DNA from: Acetobacteraceae bacterium
Lineage (GTDB): Bacteria > Pseudomonadota > Alphaproteobacteria > Acetobacterales > Acetobacteraceae
Assembly (NCBI GenBank): GCA_025352375.1
Contig: JANXTL010000026.1
Coordinates: 1-64,000 of the forward strand
DNA length: 64,000 nucleotides
Direction: 5' to 3'
This document shows positions 47,689 to 56,943 of the stretch, piece after piece (the first letter of the stretch is position 1; each line of letters starts with the position of its first letter). Under the pieces are notes generated by a model. The model was not told the DNA's origin. It made no database searches and saw only the letters and a list, made by a program, of their open reading frames with translations. The position numbers were made by a program, and so were the translations under genes.

Positions 47689-48291
47689 TCAAACCTCGAG
47701 CATCCCCATCAACTGCTCCACCATCGGTCCCGTCGCGGCCTCAAGATCGGCGGGGCGGCGGTACAGCAGCCAAGTGATCAGCATGTGCGCGATGCTGCCC
47801 ATCAGGATGGTGGCGGTGCGGTGCGGGTCCAGGGACGCGGACCATTCGCCGCGGTGGCTGCCCTCCCGCAGCATGGCAACGATGATACGGCCGAAATCGT
47901 CGACCGAGCGGCGAACCCGAGCCTCCTGGATCAGGACGCTCGGCCATATTTCGAGATAGAGCAGACGAGCCCAGTCGGGGTTCGCCCGGGCGTGGTCGGC
48001 GGTCATGGTCAGAAACAGGCTCAGCCGATCCCGCGTCGTCGGCAAAGCGGCGGCCCGATCTTCGAACTCCGCGTACAGCTGGGCGAGCCGCTGTATGGGA
48101 ATTTCGTAAGCCAGCGCCTCCTTGGTTGGGAAATAGTCGTAGATCGAGGACACGGCGATCCCGGCCTCCTTCGCGATATCCGCCATTTTGGCTTTGGCGA
48201 TTCCGTCGCGGGCGAAGACGCGGGTGGCAGCGGTCAGAACGTCGTTCTTCCGCTGGCGGCTGCGCTGCTGTTTTGGCTCTTGGGTGGACAT
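47689..48291 (-). CDS. TetR/AcrR family transcriptional regulator
   Basis: VLTAATRVFARDGIAKAKMADIAKEAGIAVSSIYDYFPTKEAL. Confidence 0.95.
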   Translation of the reverse strand: MSTQEPKQQRSRQRKNDVLTAATRVFARDGIAKAKMADIAKEAGIAVSSIYDYFPTKEALAYEIPIQRLAQLYAEFEDRAAALPTTRDRLSLFLTMTADHARANPDWARLLYLEIWPSVLIQEARVRRSVDDFGRIIVAMLREGSHRGEWSASLDPHRTATILMGSIAHMLITWLLYRRPADLEAATGPMVEQLMGMLEV

Positions 48292-48358
48292 GCTTGACAG
48301 CTTGGCATGGCTGGCGATAAAAAGCGAATATTATTCGGATTTGGTGACCTAGAAGCCC

Positions 48359-49879
48359 ATGCAAAAGCCGCCTGACAGCCGCAGCCTGGCAGACCTGGTG
48401 TTCGAACAGGCGGATCGGTACGGATCGCACCCTGCGGTGATCGCAGGGGATCGGGTGCTGTCCTACGCCGGGTTGGCGGATCGCGCGGCGCGCGTCGCCG
48501 GGGCCTTACGGGCCCGCGGCATCGGGCGCGGGGACAAGGTCGGGCTGCTGGTCAACAACCGCGCCGAGTGGGTGGAGGCATTTTTCGGCACCATGATCGC
48601 CGGCGCCACCGTGGCCGCCTTCAGCACTTGGTCGACGCCCGACGAGCTGGACTGGCTGATCGCCGATGCCGGTGTTTCGTTAACGATCGCGGTGGATCGC
48701 TTCGCCGACAACGATTACGCGGCCTATGCCGCTACGCGCCCGGTGCCGGAGATCGTGTTGTTGAGCGCATTCGAAACGCTGACGTCAGGACCGCCCGTCC
48801 AACCGGCACCGGGAATGAGCGCCGCCGATACCGCCATTTCGATCTCGACGTCAGGATCCAGCAGCCGGCCGAAATCGGTACCGCTGACGCATCGAGGCAT
48901 CATCGAGAATGGTTTCAATATCGGCGAACGCCAGGGCTACACGCCGGCGGACCGCGTATTGCTGTCACCGCCATTGTTCTGGTCTTATGGCAGCGCCAAC
49001 GCGATGTCCGCCGTGCTCACACATGGCGCTACGCTTGTGCTGCAAGGAAAATTCGAGCCCGGTGAGGCCATCGCGCTGATCGAGCAACATCGCTGCACCG
49101 CGCTTTACACCCTGCCGTCGATCACCAATGCGATTATTTCCCACGCATCGTTTTCCCCCGAGCGGGTACGCAGCTTGCGGACGGGTGTAACCATCGGTGC
49201 GCCGCAGGATATTTTGACAGCCGCTCAGGTTTTGGGTGCGACGGAAATCTGTAACGTCTACGGCCAGACCGAAAGCTACGGCAATTGCGCGGTCACGCCG
49301 CACGACTGGCCGCTGGAACGCCGCGCCGCCTGCCAGGGGCCGCCGCTGCCGGGCGTTACGGTGCGGATCGTGAACGCGGATGGCGGGGTTTTGCCCGCCG
49401 GGGAAGAAGGCCTGATCGAAGTCCAGGGTTACGTCATGCATGGCTACACCGGTGCCAGTGCGGACCAGACCGCGGCCGTCATGACAGCGGACGGGTTCTT
49501 CCGCACCGGCGACATGGGACGCCTGCTGGAAGACGGATCGGTATCGTTCAGCGGCCGCATCTCGGAAATGATCAAAAAAGGCGGGATCAATATCTCCCCC
49601 GCCGAGGTCGAAGACGTGCTGATGCGGCACGCCGGCGTCGCGCTGGCCGGCGTGGTGGGCGTGCCGGACGCGTTGCAGGGCGAATTGCTGGCCGCGTTTG
49701 TGGTGGCGAAGGCAGGGTCCATTGTGTCCGCCGAAGAATTGGCGGCGCATTGCCGCGCCGTCGCATCCCGCTACAAAGTCCCCGACTTCATCGAGATACG
49801 CTCGGAATTGCCGGTGACCGTGACCGGCAAGCTGATGCGCCGCGAATTGAAGGCGATGGCCGCGGGGTTGCGCGCATGA
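48359..49879 (+). CDS. class I adenylate-forming enzyme (acyl-CoA synthetase)
   Basis: STSGSSSRPKSVPLTHRG; GRISEMIKKGGINISPAEVEDVL. Confidence 0.94.
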   Translation: MQKPPDSRSLADLVFEQADRYGSHPAVIAGDRVLSYAGLADRAARVAGALRARGIGRGDKVGLLVNNRAEWVEAFFGTMIAGATVAAFSTWSTPDELDWLIADAGVSLTIAVDRFADNDYAAYAATRPVPEIVLLSAFETLTSGPPVQPAPGMSAADTAISISTSGSSSRPKSVPLTHRGIIENGFNIGERQGYTPADRVLLSPPLFWSYGSANAMSAVLTHGATLVLQGKFEPGEAIALIEQHRCTALYTLPSITNAIISHASFSPERVRSLRTGVTIGAPQDILTAAQVLGATEICNVYGQTESYGNCAVTPHDWPLERRAACQGPPLPGVTVRIVNADGGVLPAGEEGLIEVQGYVMHGYTGASADQTAAVMTADGFFRTGDMGRLLEDGSVSFSGRISEMIKKGGINISPAEVEDVLMRHAGVALAGVVGVPDALQGELLAAFVVAKAGSIVSAEELAAHCRAVASRYKVPDFIEIRSELPVTVTGKLMRRELKAMAAGLRA

Positions 49880-50736
49880 GCCAGGACAACTGGAGCCGCT
49901 GGGGGCCAGACGACGAGCGCGGTGCGCTGAACCACATCGGTTCGTCCGAGATCAAGGCCGCCGCCGGCTTAGTGCGCTCCGGCCAAGTGCTGTCGCTGGC
50001 GCAACCTTTGTCCCCACGGACGCCGGTTCCCGGACATCGCGGCGGGGTGCAACACTTCATGGGCCGCGACGGCGGCGATTACGCGGCGGGCGCGCGGCGC
50101 CCCGGCGGATTCCAGTTCGCCGAGGACACCGTTCTGCTCCCGTTGCACATCGGCACCCATATCGATGCGCTATGCCACGCCTGGTACGACGATGCGCTGT
50201 ACAACGGATTTCCTGGCAGCGGCACGCGTAGCACCACCGGCGCGACCAGATGCGGCATCGACAAGATGGGACCCATCGCGGGGCGGGGCGTGTTGCTGGA
50301 CGTCGCGGCGGTGCATGGCGCACCGCTGGCCGACGGCATTTCTATCGGGGCGGCCGATCTGGAAGACGCGGCACGACGGGCCGAGGTGCGGGTGGGTAAA
50401 GGCGACATTGTCCTGATCCGCACCGGGTGGGCCGAACGCGCCGGCACATTCGATGCTGAACCGGGCCTGAACCTCGAAGCCGCGCTATGGCTCGCCGAAC
50501 GCGAAATATCGGTGCTCGGCGCTGACAACTACGCCGTCGAAGTTCTGCCGTTCCCGACCGGAACGGTATTTCCAGTGCACCAACGCCTGATCCGCGATTT
50601 CGGCATTCCCTTGCTGGAAGGACTGGTGCTACGCGCATTGGCCGACACCGGCCGTCATGAGTTCATGTTCGCCGCCAGCCCATTACCGGTGGTCGGCGGC
50701 ACCGGCAGCCCCATCAACCCGATGGCGATACTATGA
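49876..50736 (+). CDS. cyclase family protein (kynurenine formamidase-like)
   Basis: LPLHIGTHIDALCHAWYDDALYNG; ATGA overlap with upstream gene. Confidence 0.92.
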   Translation: MSQDNWSRWGPDDERGALNHIGSSEIKAAAGLVRSGQVLSLAQPLSPRTPVPGHRGGVQHFMGRDGGDYAAGARRPGGFQFAEDTVLLPLHIGTHIDALCHAWYDDALYNGFPGSGTRSTTGATRCGIDKMGPIAGRGVLLDVAAVHGAPLADGISIGAADLEDAARRAEVRVGKGDIVLIRTGWAERAGTFDAEPGLNLEAALWLAEREISVLGADNYAVEVLPFPTGTVFPVHQRLIRDFGIPLLEGLVLRALADTGRHEFMFAASPLPVVGGTGSPINPMAIL

Positions 50737-50752
50737 AGGCAGGAGCAACACC

Positions 50753-51871
50753 ATGGGTCTAAAGGTCCAGCCAGGCGTCATCGGCTGCACGATCCGGCCG
50801 GTCATTACCGGCCGCACGCGTTCGCTGGAGGAAATCATCTACGACACTGCGCAAATGGCGCTGGCCGATGCCGGTCTGACCATCGATGACATCGACGGCA
50901 TCTGCGTGGCGTCGAACGATCAGTTCGATGGTCGGGCGATCTCGGTGATGATGGCATCCGGTTCGGTGGGCGGCGTGGATCGCGACATTTTGTCCACGCC
51001 CTCGGCCGGAGAACACGCGTTCATTCTCGGCGCATTGCGCGTCGCGACGGGGCAATTCCGCACCCAGTTGATCGTGTCCTGGAGCCCGACCGAGGTTTCC
51101 TCCATGCCCGAAGCGCAACGCCTCGGCACCGATCCGTATTTTCATCGAGCTTTGCCTTTGGACGAATTGTCGGCCCATGCGCTGCAAGCCTCGGCCCTGG
51201 AGCACGCACTTCCCGGGGCTCGGCGCGCCGCCGAAGCGGTCGCCGCGAAAAATCGCGCGCAAGGCGGCGCCCGCCCGGAGGAGGGAACATCGCGCTGGCC
51301 GTTGACGCCGTCGATGACGTCCCAGCCGGTGACCGGCGCCGTCGCATTGGTGCTGGCATCCCCAGATTTCATCGCCGAACGCGGCATGACGAAAATTGCG
51401 TGGTTACAGGGGATGGGCTGGGCGACCGAAGCCGGATTTCTGGGGGATCGCGATCTGTCCACCGCCCCCGCGTTGGAAGCCGCCGCGCGGCAGGCTTATG
51501 CGATGGCCGGCGTGACCGATCCCGCCCATGCGTTCGGCGTGGCCGAGATCACCGACGCGACGCCGTACAGCGAATTGCTGGCCTACGAAGCGCTGGGGCT
51601 GTGCCGCCGCGACGAGTGGGAATCCCGCACCGCCGACGGATCGTTCCGTGTCGGCGGGCGATTGCCCGTCAATCCATCCGGGGGCGTTCTGACCTGGAAC
51701 CCCGTGTTCTGCACGGGTATGATCCGAATTGCCGAGGTCGCGCAACAAGTCCGCGGTCGCGCCGGGGCGCATCAGATACAAGGCGTGAAACGCGGCCTGG
51801 CGCATGCCGGCAGCGGTTTCGCGATGCAATATCAATCGGCAATTGTTTTCGGATCGGAGGTTCGGACATGA
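50753..51871 (+). CDS. thiolase-like protein (lipid-transfer/thiolase family)
   Basis: IGCTIRPVITGRTRSLEEIIYDTAQMALADAGLTIDDIDGICVAS...INPSGG-type region. Confidence 0.83.
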   Translation: MGLKVQPGVIGCTIRPVITGRTRSLEEIIYDTAQMALADAGLTIDDIDGICVASNDQFDGRAISVMMASGSVGGVDRDILSTPSAGEHAFILGALRVATGQFRTQLIVSWSPTEVSSMPEAQRLGTDPYFHRALPLDELSAHALQASALEHALPGARRAAEAVAAKNRAQGGARPEEGTSRWPLTPSMTSQPVTGAVALVLASPDFIAERGMTKIAWLQGMGWATEAGFLGDRDLSTAPALEAAARQAYAMAGVTDPAHAFGVAEITDATPYSELLAYEALGLCRRDEWESRTADGSFRVGGRLPVNPSGGVLTWNPVFCTGMIRIAEVAQQVRGRAGAHQIQGVKRGLAHAGSGFAMQYQSAIVFGSEVRT

Positions 51872-53049
51872 GCGGCGATCGAGTCGGCATCGTCGGCATC
51901 GGCCAATCGGCGTTTCGCGCCCGCCGCGACGATGCGAACTACCCCGAACTGGTGCGGGAAGCTGTCGTGTTGGCGATGGCCGACGCCAAAATGGACTTCG
52001 ACGCGATCGAGGGTGTCGTCTATTCCCTCTCGCCCGATGCCATGATCGGCATCGGCAACGCCGAGCGGCTGGGCGTGGACGCCGTGGGGGGGCGCAATAA
52101 ACCGTTCCTGCGCATCAACACTGGCGGTGCCACCGGCATTTCCGCCGTCGCGGCAGCCTATTACCATGTCGCCTCCGGCATGTTCGACGTGGTGCTTACC
52201 GCCGGCGCCGACAAGGTGGGGGAATGCGGCGACTCCCAGTCGGTGCTGAACAAGATCTGGGATCCCAGCTACGAACGCCCGCTGCCGTTGGGCACCATCA
52301 ACATGCTGGCGATGTCCGGCGTGCGCTACATGCAACAAACCGGCATGACCGAGGTCGACATGGCCCGCGTGACCGTGAAGAACCGCCGGCATGCGTCGTT
52401 GAACCCCAATGCCCATCTGCGGAAAGTCGTGACGATCGACGATGTGCTGGAATCCCGCATCATCTCCTGGCCGATCAAGCTGTTGGATTGCTGCCCGCAG
52501 TCGACCGGTGGCGCGGCGTTGGTGCTGGCATCGGAGAAATACATCCGCGACAACCACCTCGACGCCGTCTGGATCACCGGCGTGGCGCATGCCGCCGAAA
52601 CATACTGGATGGGCGACCGCATGGGCAACAACCCAACAGCGGAACACGCGGGCGCGCATGCGCTGGGACGTTCGTTCGAGAAATCGTATCGCATGGCGGG
52701 AATCACCGATCCGATGAAGCAGGTGCATGTCGCGGAACTATACGCGCCTTTCAGCAACACCGAGTTCCACTCGATCGACGCCGCACGCATCGGCGGCGCG
52801 ATCGGCGATTCGGTGCCGCGCCTGCGCGATGGTGAGTTCGACATCGGTGGCCGCATCCCGGTGAACCCATCCGGCGGCACCCTTTGCACCAACGCCATCG
52901 CCGTGACGGCCATGGCGCGGGTGGCGGAAACCGCGCTGCAAGTGTGGGGACGCGCCGGTGCGCATCAGGTCGCGGGGGCGAAACTAGGCATCGCCAGCGG
53001 CAACGGCGGCGACCACCAGATTTTCGGCACCATGGTTATCGAGGCATAG
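51868..53049 (+). CDS. thiolase family protein
   Basis: VGIVGIGQSAFRARRDDANYPELVREAVVLAMADAKMDFDAIEGVVYS...PVNPSGGTLCTN...GRAGAHQVAGA. Confidence 0.88.
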   Translation: MSGDRVGIVGIGQSAFRARRDDANYPELVREAVVLAMADAKMDFDAIEGVVYSLSPDAMIGIGNAERLGVDAVGGRNKPFLRINTGGATGISAVAAAYYHVASGMFDVVLTAGADKVGECGDSQSVLNKIWDPSYERPLPLGTINMLAMSGVRYMQQTGMTEVDMARVTVKNRRHASLNPNAHLRKVVTIDDVLESRIISWPIKLLDCCPQSTGGAALVLASEKYIRDNHLDAVWITGVAHAAETYWMGDRMGNNPTAEHAGAHALGRSFEKSYRMAGITDPMKQVHVAELYAPFSNTEFHSIDAARIGGAIGDSVPRLRDGEFDIGGRIPVNPSGGTLCTNAIAVTAMARVAETALQVWGRAGAHQVAGAKLGIASGNGGDHQIFGTMVIEA

Positions 53050-53060
53050 AGGATACGACG

Positions 53061-53525
53061 ATGGAACTGTTAGGCCGCCAGGAAGTCTGGAGCATCACCT
53101 ACGACCACGCGCTCGGTGAGACCGCGAGTTCGTTCTACACCCGCATCCGCGATGAGGCCGCGATCTATGGCCGCCGCTCCGCCGGCAATGGCCGCGTGAT
53201 GGTGCCGCCGCGCTCGTTCTCCGACGAGACGCTGCTGCCGACCGAGGATTGGGTGAAGGTCGGCCCCGGCGGCAAGATCGAAGCGTTCACGATGGTCTAC
53301 GAATCCTTCAAGAATCTACCGCCGCCGCCGTACGCGTTCGGCTACGTGCTGCTCGATGGTGCGGACACCGCGCTGGGCGGGTTTTTCAAGGGCGTGGACC
53401 TGTCCGATCCGGCCGCCGCGGCGGAGAAACTGAAGATTGGAACCCGGATTATGACGAAATTCGCAGCCGAACGAAAAGGCGAGATGCTGGATTTCTGGTT
53501 TGAAGTGGACTCACCAGCCCGCTAG
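53061..53525 (+). CDS. DUF35/OB-fold protein with degenerate zinc-ribbon
   Basis: GRRSAGNGRVMVPPRSF then OB-fold-like region; clustered with thiolases; stop TAG is the repeat edge. Confidence 0.83.
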   Translation: MELLGRQEVWSITYDHALGETASSFYTRIRDEAAIYGRRSAGNGRVMVPPRSFSDETLLPTEDWVKVGPGGKIEAFTMVYESFKNLPPPPYAFGYVLLDGADTALGGFFKGVDLSDPAAAAEKLKIGTRIMTKFAAERKGEMLDFWFEVDSPAR

Positions 53526-53639
53526 AGCGTGATCGCTTGAGGTTGACTTCAACCTCGGGCGTGAATCACCCTCTCAAACAAAGGCTTAGACCATGATCCA
53601 ACTCCGAGATCGCGTGCGACCTCAAACGATCATGGTCTA
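53523..53639 (+). repeat. MITE/REP-like palindromic element, copy 3
   Basis: tagagcgtgatcgcttgaggttgacttcaacctcgggcgtgaatcaccctctcaaacaaaggcttagaccatgatccaactccgagatcgcgtgcgacctcaaacgatcatggtcta. Confidence 0.95.
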
Positions 53640-53767
53640 GGACCGGTGAGGGCCGGACCTGGCGGATCGCCTTGCTCGTCGTCCGTGTATTTCGCTCCTG
53701 TATTGCGTGTCGGCATGTGCCGTGCCGGCAAGCGCAGAATGCCACGACCATATCGGAACGTTAACCG

Positions 53768-54823
53768 CTATTCGTCGGCCGCCAGCCGAGCGGCCTGATC
53801 CTCGGCGGTAAGTTTGTCGACAAATTCGTCGAGGTCGCCCATCATCACGCGGTCGATTTTGTACAGCGTCAGATTGATCCGGTGGTCGGACACGCGGCCC
53901 TGGGGGAAATTATAGGTCCGGATCCGTTCGGAACGATCGCCGGTGCCGACCTGGTTCTTCCGGTCCGCGGCCCGCGTCGCGGCTAGCGAGGACCGCTGCT
54001 GCTCGTAGATCCGCGAACGCAGTATCTTCATCGCCTTGGCGCGGTTTTTGTGCTGACTTCGCTCTTCCTGCATCGCGACCACGATGCCGGTGGGAATATG
54101 TGTGATCCGCACCGCGCTTTCCGTCTTGTTCACATGCTGTCCGCCGGCGCCGGATGCCCGGTAAACATCGATGCGAAGATCGCCCTCGTTCACATCGACA
54201 TCGACCTCCTCGGCCTCCGGCAGCACCGCGACCGTTACCGTCGAGGTATGAATACGTCCCTGGCTTTCCGTCGCCGGCACGCGCTGCACCCGATGAACGC
54301 CGGATTCGTATTTCAAGCGGGCAAAGACGTTGCGGCCGGTGATTTCCGCGATGCCTTCCTTCATACCGCCGAGTTCGGTGTCGCCAAATTCCATGATCTC
54401 GAATTTCCAGCCGCGCCCTTCCGCGTATTTTTGGTACATCTGGAACAACGCGGCGGCGAACAAGCCGGCTTCGTCGCCACCCGCCGCCGGGCGGATTTCC
54501 AGAATGGCCGAACGCGCATCGGCCTCGTCCTTCGGCAGAAGTGTCAGGCGGATTTCGTGCTCGAGCGCCGGGATGCGCTCCTTCAACTCGAATAATTCGG
54601 CCTCCGCCAATCCGCGCATTTCCGGGTCCGACAGCATGGTCTCGGCTTCGTCCCGCGCCTGTTCAGCGGCGCGCAAGTCGCCGATGCGGGCGACGACCGG
54701 TTCGATATCGGACAATTCTCGGGACGCTTTGACATAAGCGTCCCCCGAAATGCCTTCCCCTAGCAACGCCCGCAATTCCTCAGCGCGGGCGGCGATCCGG
54801 TCCAGTTTCAAAGCGAGGTTCAT
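53768..54823 (-). CDS. prfA: peptide chain release factor 1
   Basis: GGQ motif: [25 protein letters not shown]. Confidence 0.97.
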   Translation of the reverse strand: MNLALKLDRIAARAEELRALLGEGISGDAYVKASRELSDIEPVVARIGDLRAAEQARDEAETMLSDPEMRGLAEAELFELKERIPALEHEIRLTLLPKDEADARSAILEIRPAAGGDEAGLFAAALFQMYQKYAEGRGWKFEIMEFGDTELGGMKEGIAEITGRNVFARLKYESGVHRVQRVPATESQGRIHTSTVTVAVLPEAEEVDVDVNEGDLRIDVYRASGAGGQHVNKTESAVRITHIPTGIVVAMQEERSQHKNRAKAMKILRSRIYEQQRSSLAATRAADRKNQVGTGDRSERIRTYNFPQGRVSDHRINLTLYKIDRVMMGDLDEFVDKLTAEDQAARLAADE

Positions 54824-56055
54824 GACAGGTGCGCGGCGACCGCGTCCAATGCGACCGCTTCCTGCGTCCCGGTAGCCAGGTCCTTCACCTGTGCCACCCC
54901 CTGCGCGATGTCGTTGTCCCCAATAATCACCGTTGCTCGGGCGCCCAATTTATTGGCGCGCTCCATCCGGCGTTTCAAATTACCTCGATATCCCATTTCC
55001 GCGCGCACCCCAGCGGCGCGCAGAGATTGCAGCACGGTCAACGCGGTGGCCTCGGCCGCCGTCCCGATGGGCACCACGACCACGGGTGCTGTTACCGGTG
55101 GTGCCGCGTCCATGAGCATGCCCAGGCGCTCGATACCGGCCGCCCAGCCAACGGCGGGGGTGCTGGGACCACCCATTTCCGCGACCAGCCCGTCGTAGCG
55201 CCCGCCGGCCATGACCGTGCCCTGGGCGCCGAGTTTCGACGTTACGAACTCGAACGCGGTGTGACCGTAATAGTCCAGGCCGCGAACGATACGCGGGTTT
55301 TCCCGGAACGGCACGCCGAATGCGGTTAGATACGTTTTCAGCGACGCGTAAAACCCCGCCGCGGCTTCCGTCAGGTACGGAACGATCGTCGGAGCGTCGG
55401 CCACGATGCGCCGATCGCCCTCGTCCTTGCTGTCGAGGATGCGCATCGGATTGCGTTCCAGCCGCATCAGGCTGTCTTTCGACATGCCGCCCTGGTGGCC
55501 GGAGAAATACCCGATCAGCGCGTCGCGGTACGCCGCGTGGCTTTCCTTGTCGCCAAGGGTGTTGATCTCCAGGATCGTGTCGTCCGCGACGCCCAACGCT
55601 TGCAGGATGTCCCAGCCGCAAGCGATGACTTCGGCATCGGCCAGCGGTTCCGACGGCCCGATCAGCTCGATCCCGATCTGGTGGAACTGGCGGTAGCGGC
55701 CTTTCTGCGGGCGCTCGTAACGGAACATCGGGCCGGCGTAGAACACCTTCTGCGGCAGCGACTGCGTCAGACCGTTCGTCACCAGCGCACGGCAGACGCC
55801 GGCGGTGCCCTCGGGCCGTAATGTCACCGACTCCCCGCCGCGGTCGTCGAACGTGTACATCTCCTTCATCACCACGTCGGAGGTTTCCCCCAACGTGCGG
55901 GAGAACACGCGGGTGTCCTCGAAGATCGGGGTGATCCACTCGTCGAAGCCATAGGTGGCGGCGATGCGGCGCGCGGTTTCCGCGACGTGGCGATGACGGC
56001 GCAGGTCGTCACCGATCAGATCGTGGGTGCCGCGGGCGGGTTGGAGGTCGGTCAC
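54820..56055 (-). CDS. hisS: histidyl-tRNA synthetase (GTG start)
   Basis: [15 protein letters not shown]...[25 protein letters not shown]; upstream ORF extension is read from the repeat. Confidence 0.95.
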   Translation of the reverse strand: MTDLQPARGTHDLIGDDLRRHRHVAETARRIAATYGFDEWITPIFEDTRVFSRTLGETSDVVMKEMYTFDDRGGESVTLRPEGTAGVCRALVTNGLTQSLPQKVFYAGPMFRYERPQKGRYRQFHQIGIELIGPSEPLADAEVIACGWDILQALGVADDTILEINTLGDKESHAAYRDALIGYFSGHQGGMSKDSLMRLERNPMRILDSKDEGDRRIVADAPTIVPYLTEAAAGFYASLKTYLTAFGVPFRENPRIVRGLDYYGHTAFEFVTSKLGAQGTVMAGGRYDGLVAEMGGPSTPAVGWAAGIERLGMLMDAAPPVTAPVVVVPIGTAAEATALTVLQSLRAAGVRAEMGYRGNLKRRMERANKLGARATVIIGDNDIAQGVAQVKDLATGTQEAVALDAVAAHLS

Positions 56056-56142
56056 GATTGGGAGTCCTGGTTGAACGCGGGCAAGCCGCTCGGCGCGCAA
56101 CGTAACGCCAGCGGATGGGGAGGCAAGGGTTGAGTGGGGGGC

Positions 56143-56259
56143 TAGAGCGTGATCGCTTGAGGTTGACTTCAACCTCGGGCGTGAATCAACTTCTCAAACA
56201 AAGGCTTAGACCATGATCCAACGCCGAGATCGCGTGCGACCTCAGGCGATCTCGCTCTA
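56143..56259 (+). repeat. MITE/REP-like palindromic element, copy 4 (hybrid right end)
   Basis: left end as copy 3; right end acctcaggcgatctcgctcta is the inverted repeat of the left end rather than cgatcatggtcta. Confidence 0.94.
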
Positions 56260-56595
56260 GGGCTGGTGTCGCGGGACCCAGTAGGACAACGTGTGGATGG
56301 CCGCGCGGTGTTGCCAGCGGTTCGCTTCGCGGAGTTCGTCGAAGTAGGCCCCAACGCGGTCGTACAGGGACGCAACGCCCCGGCGCGCAGCCACGACCAG
56401 CGGCAGCATCCGGTGGTCCATTGCCCAGACACTGAATTCCACCTCGGTCATGCCAAGGAACGCCGCCAAGGATCGGGTCTCTTTATCGCCGGACTCGTGC
56501 CAGGCCTCGATGGCATCGTGAATTTCGTCGCGGCTTGCCCGCCCCTCGGCATAGAGCTCGATGAACGGTGCGGTCGGGAGTTCGATGTCAGACAC
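56257..56595 (-). CDS. putative antitoxin/immunity partner (112 aa, GTG start) of colicin E3-like toxin
   Basis: MSDIELPTAPFIELYAEGRASRDEIHDAIEAWHESGDKETRSLAAFLGMTEVEFSVWAMDHRMLPLVVAARR; GTGTCTGA overlap with toxin-domain stop. Confidence 0.65.
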   Translation of the reverse strand: MSDIELPTAPFIELYAEGRASRDEIHDAIEAWHESGDKETRSLAAFLGMTEVEFSVWAMDHRMLPLVVAARRGVASLYDRVGAYFDELREANRWQHRAAIHTLSYWVPRHQP

Positions 56596-56839
56596 GCAGT
56601 CGTCTCTCCTTTCGAGCGGGCTTGATGCGATTACCCGTCACAGCATCGTGCGCGCCAGTATGCCGTCCCCGGTAATCGAAAGCCTCGATTTCGCCGTGGA
56701 CGTAATCCCAGGTGTACAGGGCCGCCTCTTTGCCCGAGCGCCATCGACGCTCGCCTTGAATATAGCCCGACTACTCGCAATCGTCCAGGAATCCTGGTCT
56801 CGGTATTTGCTTTCGGTCCAATCCCAGGCCTCCACGCAT
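56588..56839 (-). pseudogene. colicin E3-type cytotoxic RNase domain, N-terminal amber codon at 56771-56773
   Basis: MRGGLGLDRKQIPRPGFLDDCE*SGYIQGERRWRSGKEAALYTWDYVHGEIEAFDYRGRHTGAHDAVTGNRIKPARKERRLRV; catalytic-type WDxxHGxxE and GxHxGxxDxxTGxxxKP pattern. Confidence 0.75.
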
Positions 56840-56943
56840 TGCGTCGCGCGCAGTATGCGGGGGGACCAGTTAAGGAAGCGTTAACGCCCCGCCGCTATCC
56901 CGCCCCCCTTGCCTAACCCCCACACCTGCGCCATTTGCGTGGC

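Noticed and set aside
53566-53751. 61-aa minus-strand ORF
   Set aside because: Mostly read from repeat copy 3 ([12 protein letters not shown]); same frame as the tail of the AAA ATPase ORF, an artefact of the element.
56056-56172. N-terminal 39 residues of the hisS ORF
   Set aside because: Partly encoded by repeat copy 4; conserved HisS N-terminus begins at the GTG-initiated [15 protein letters not shown].
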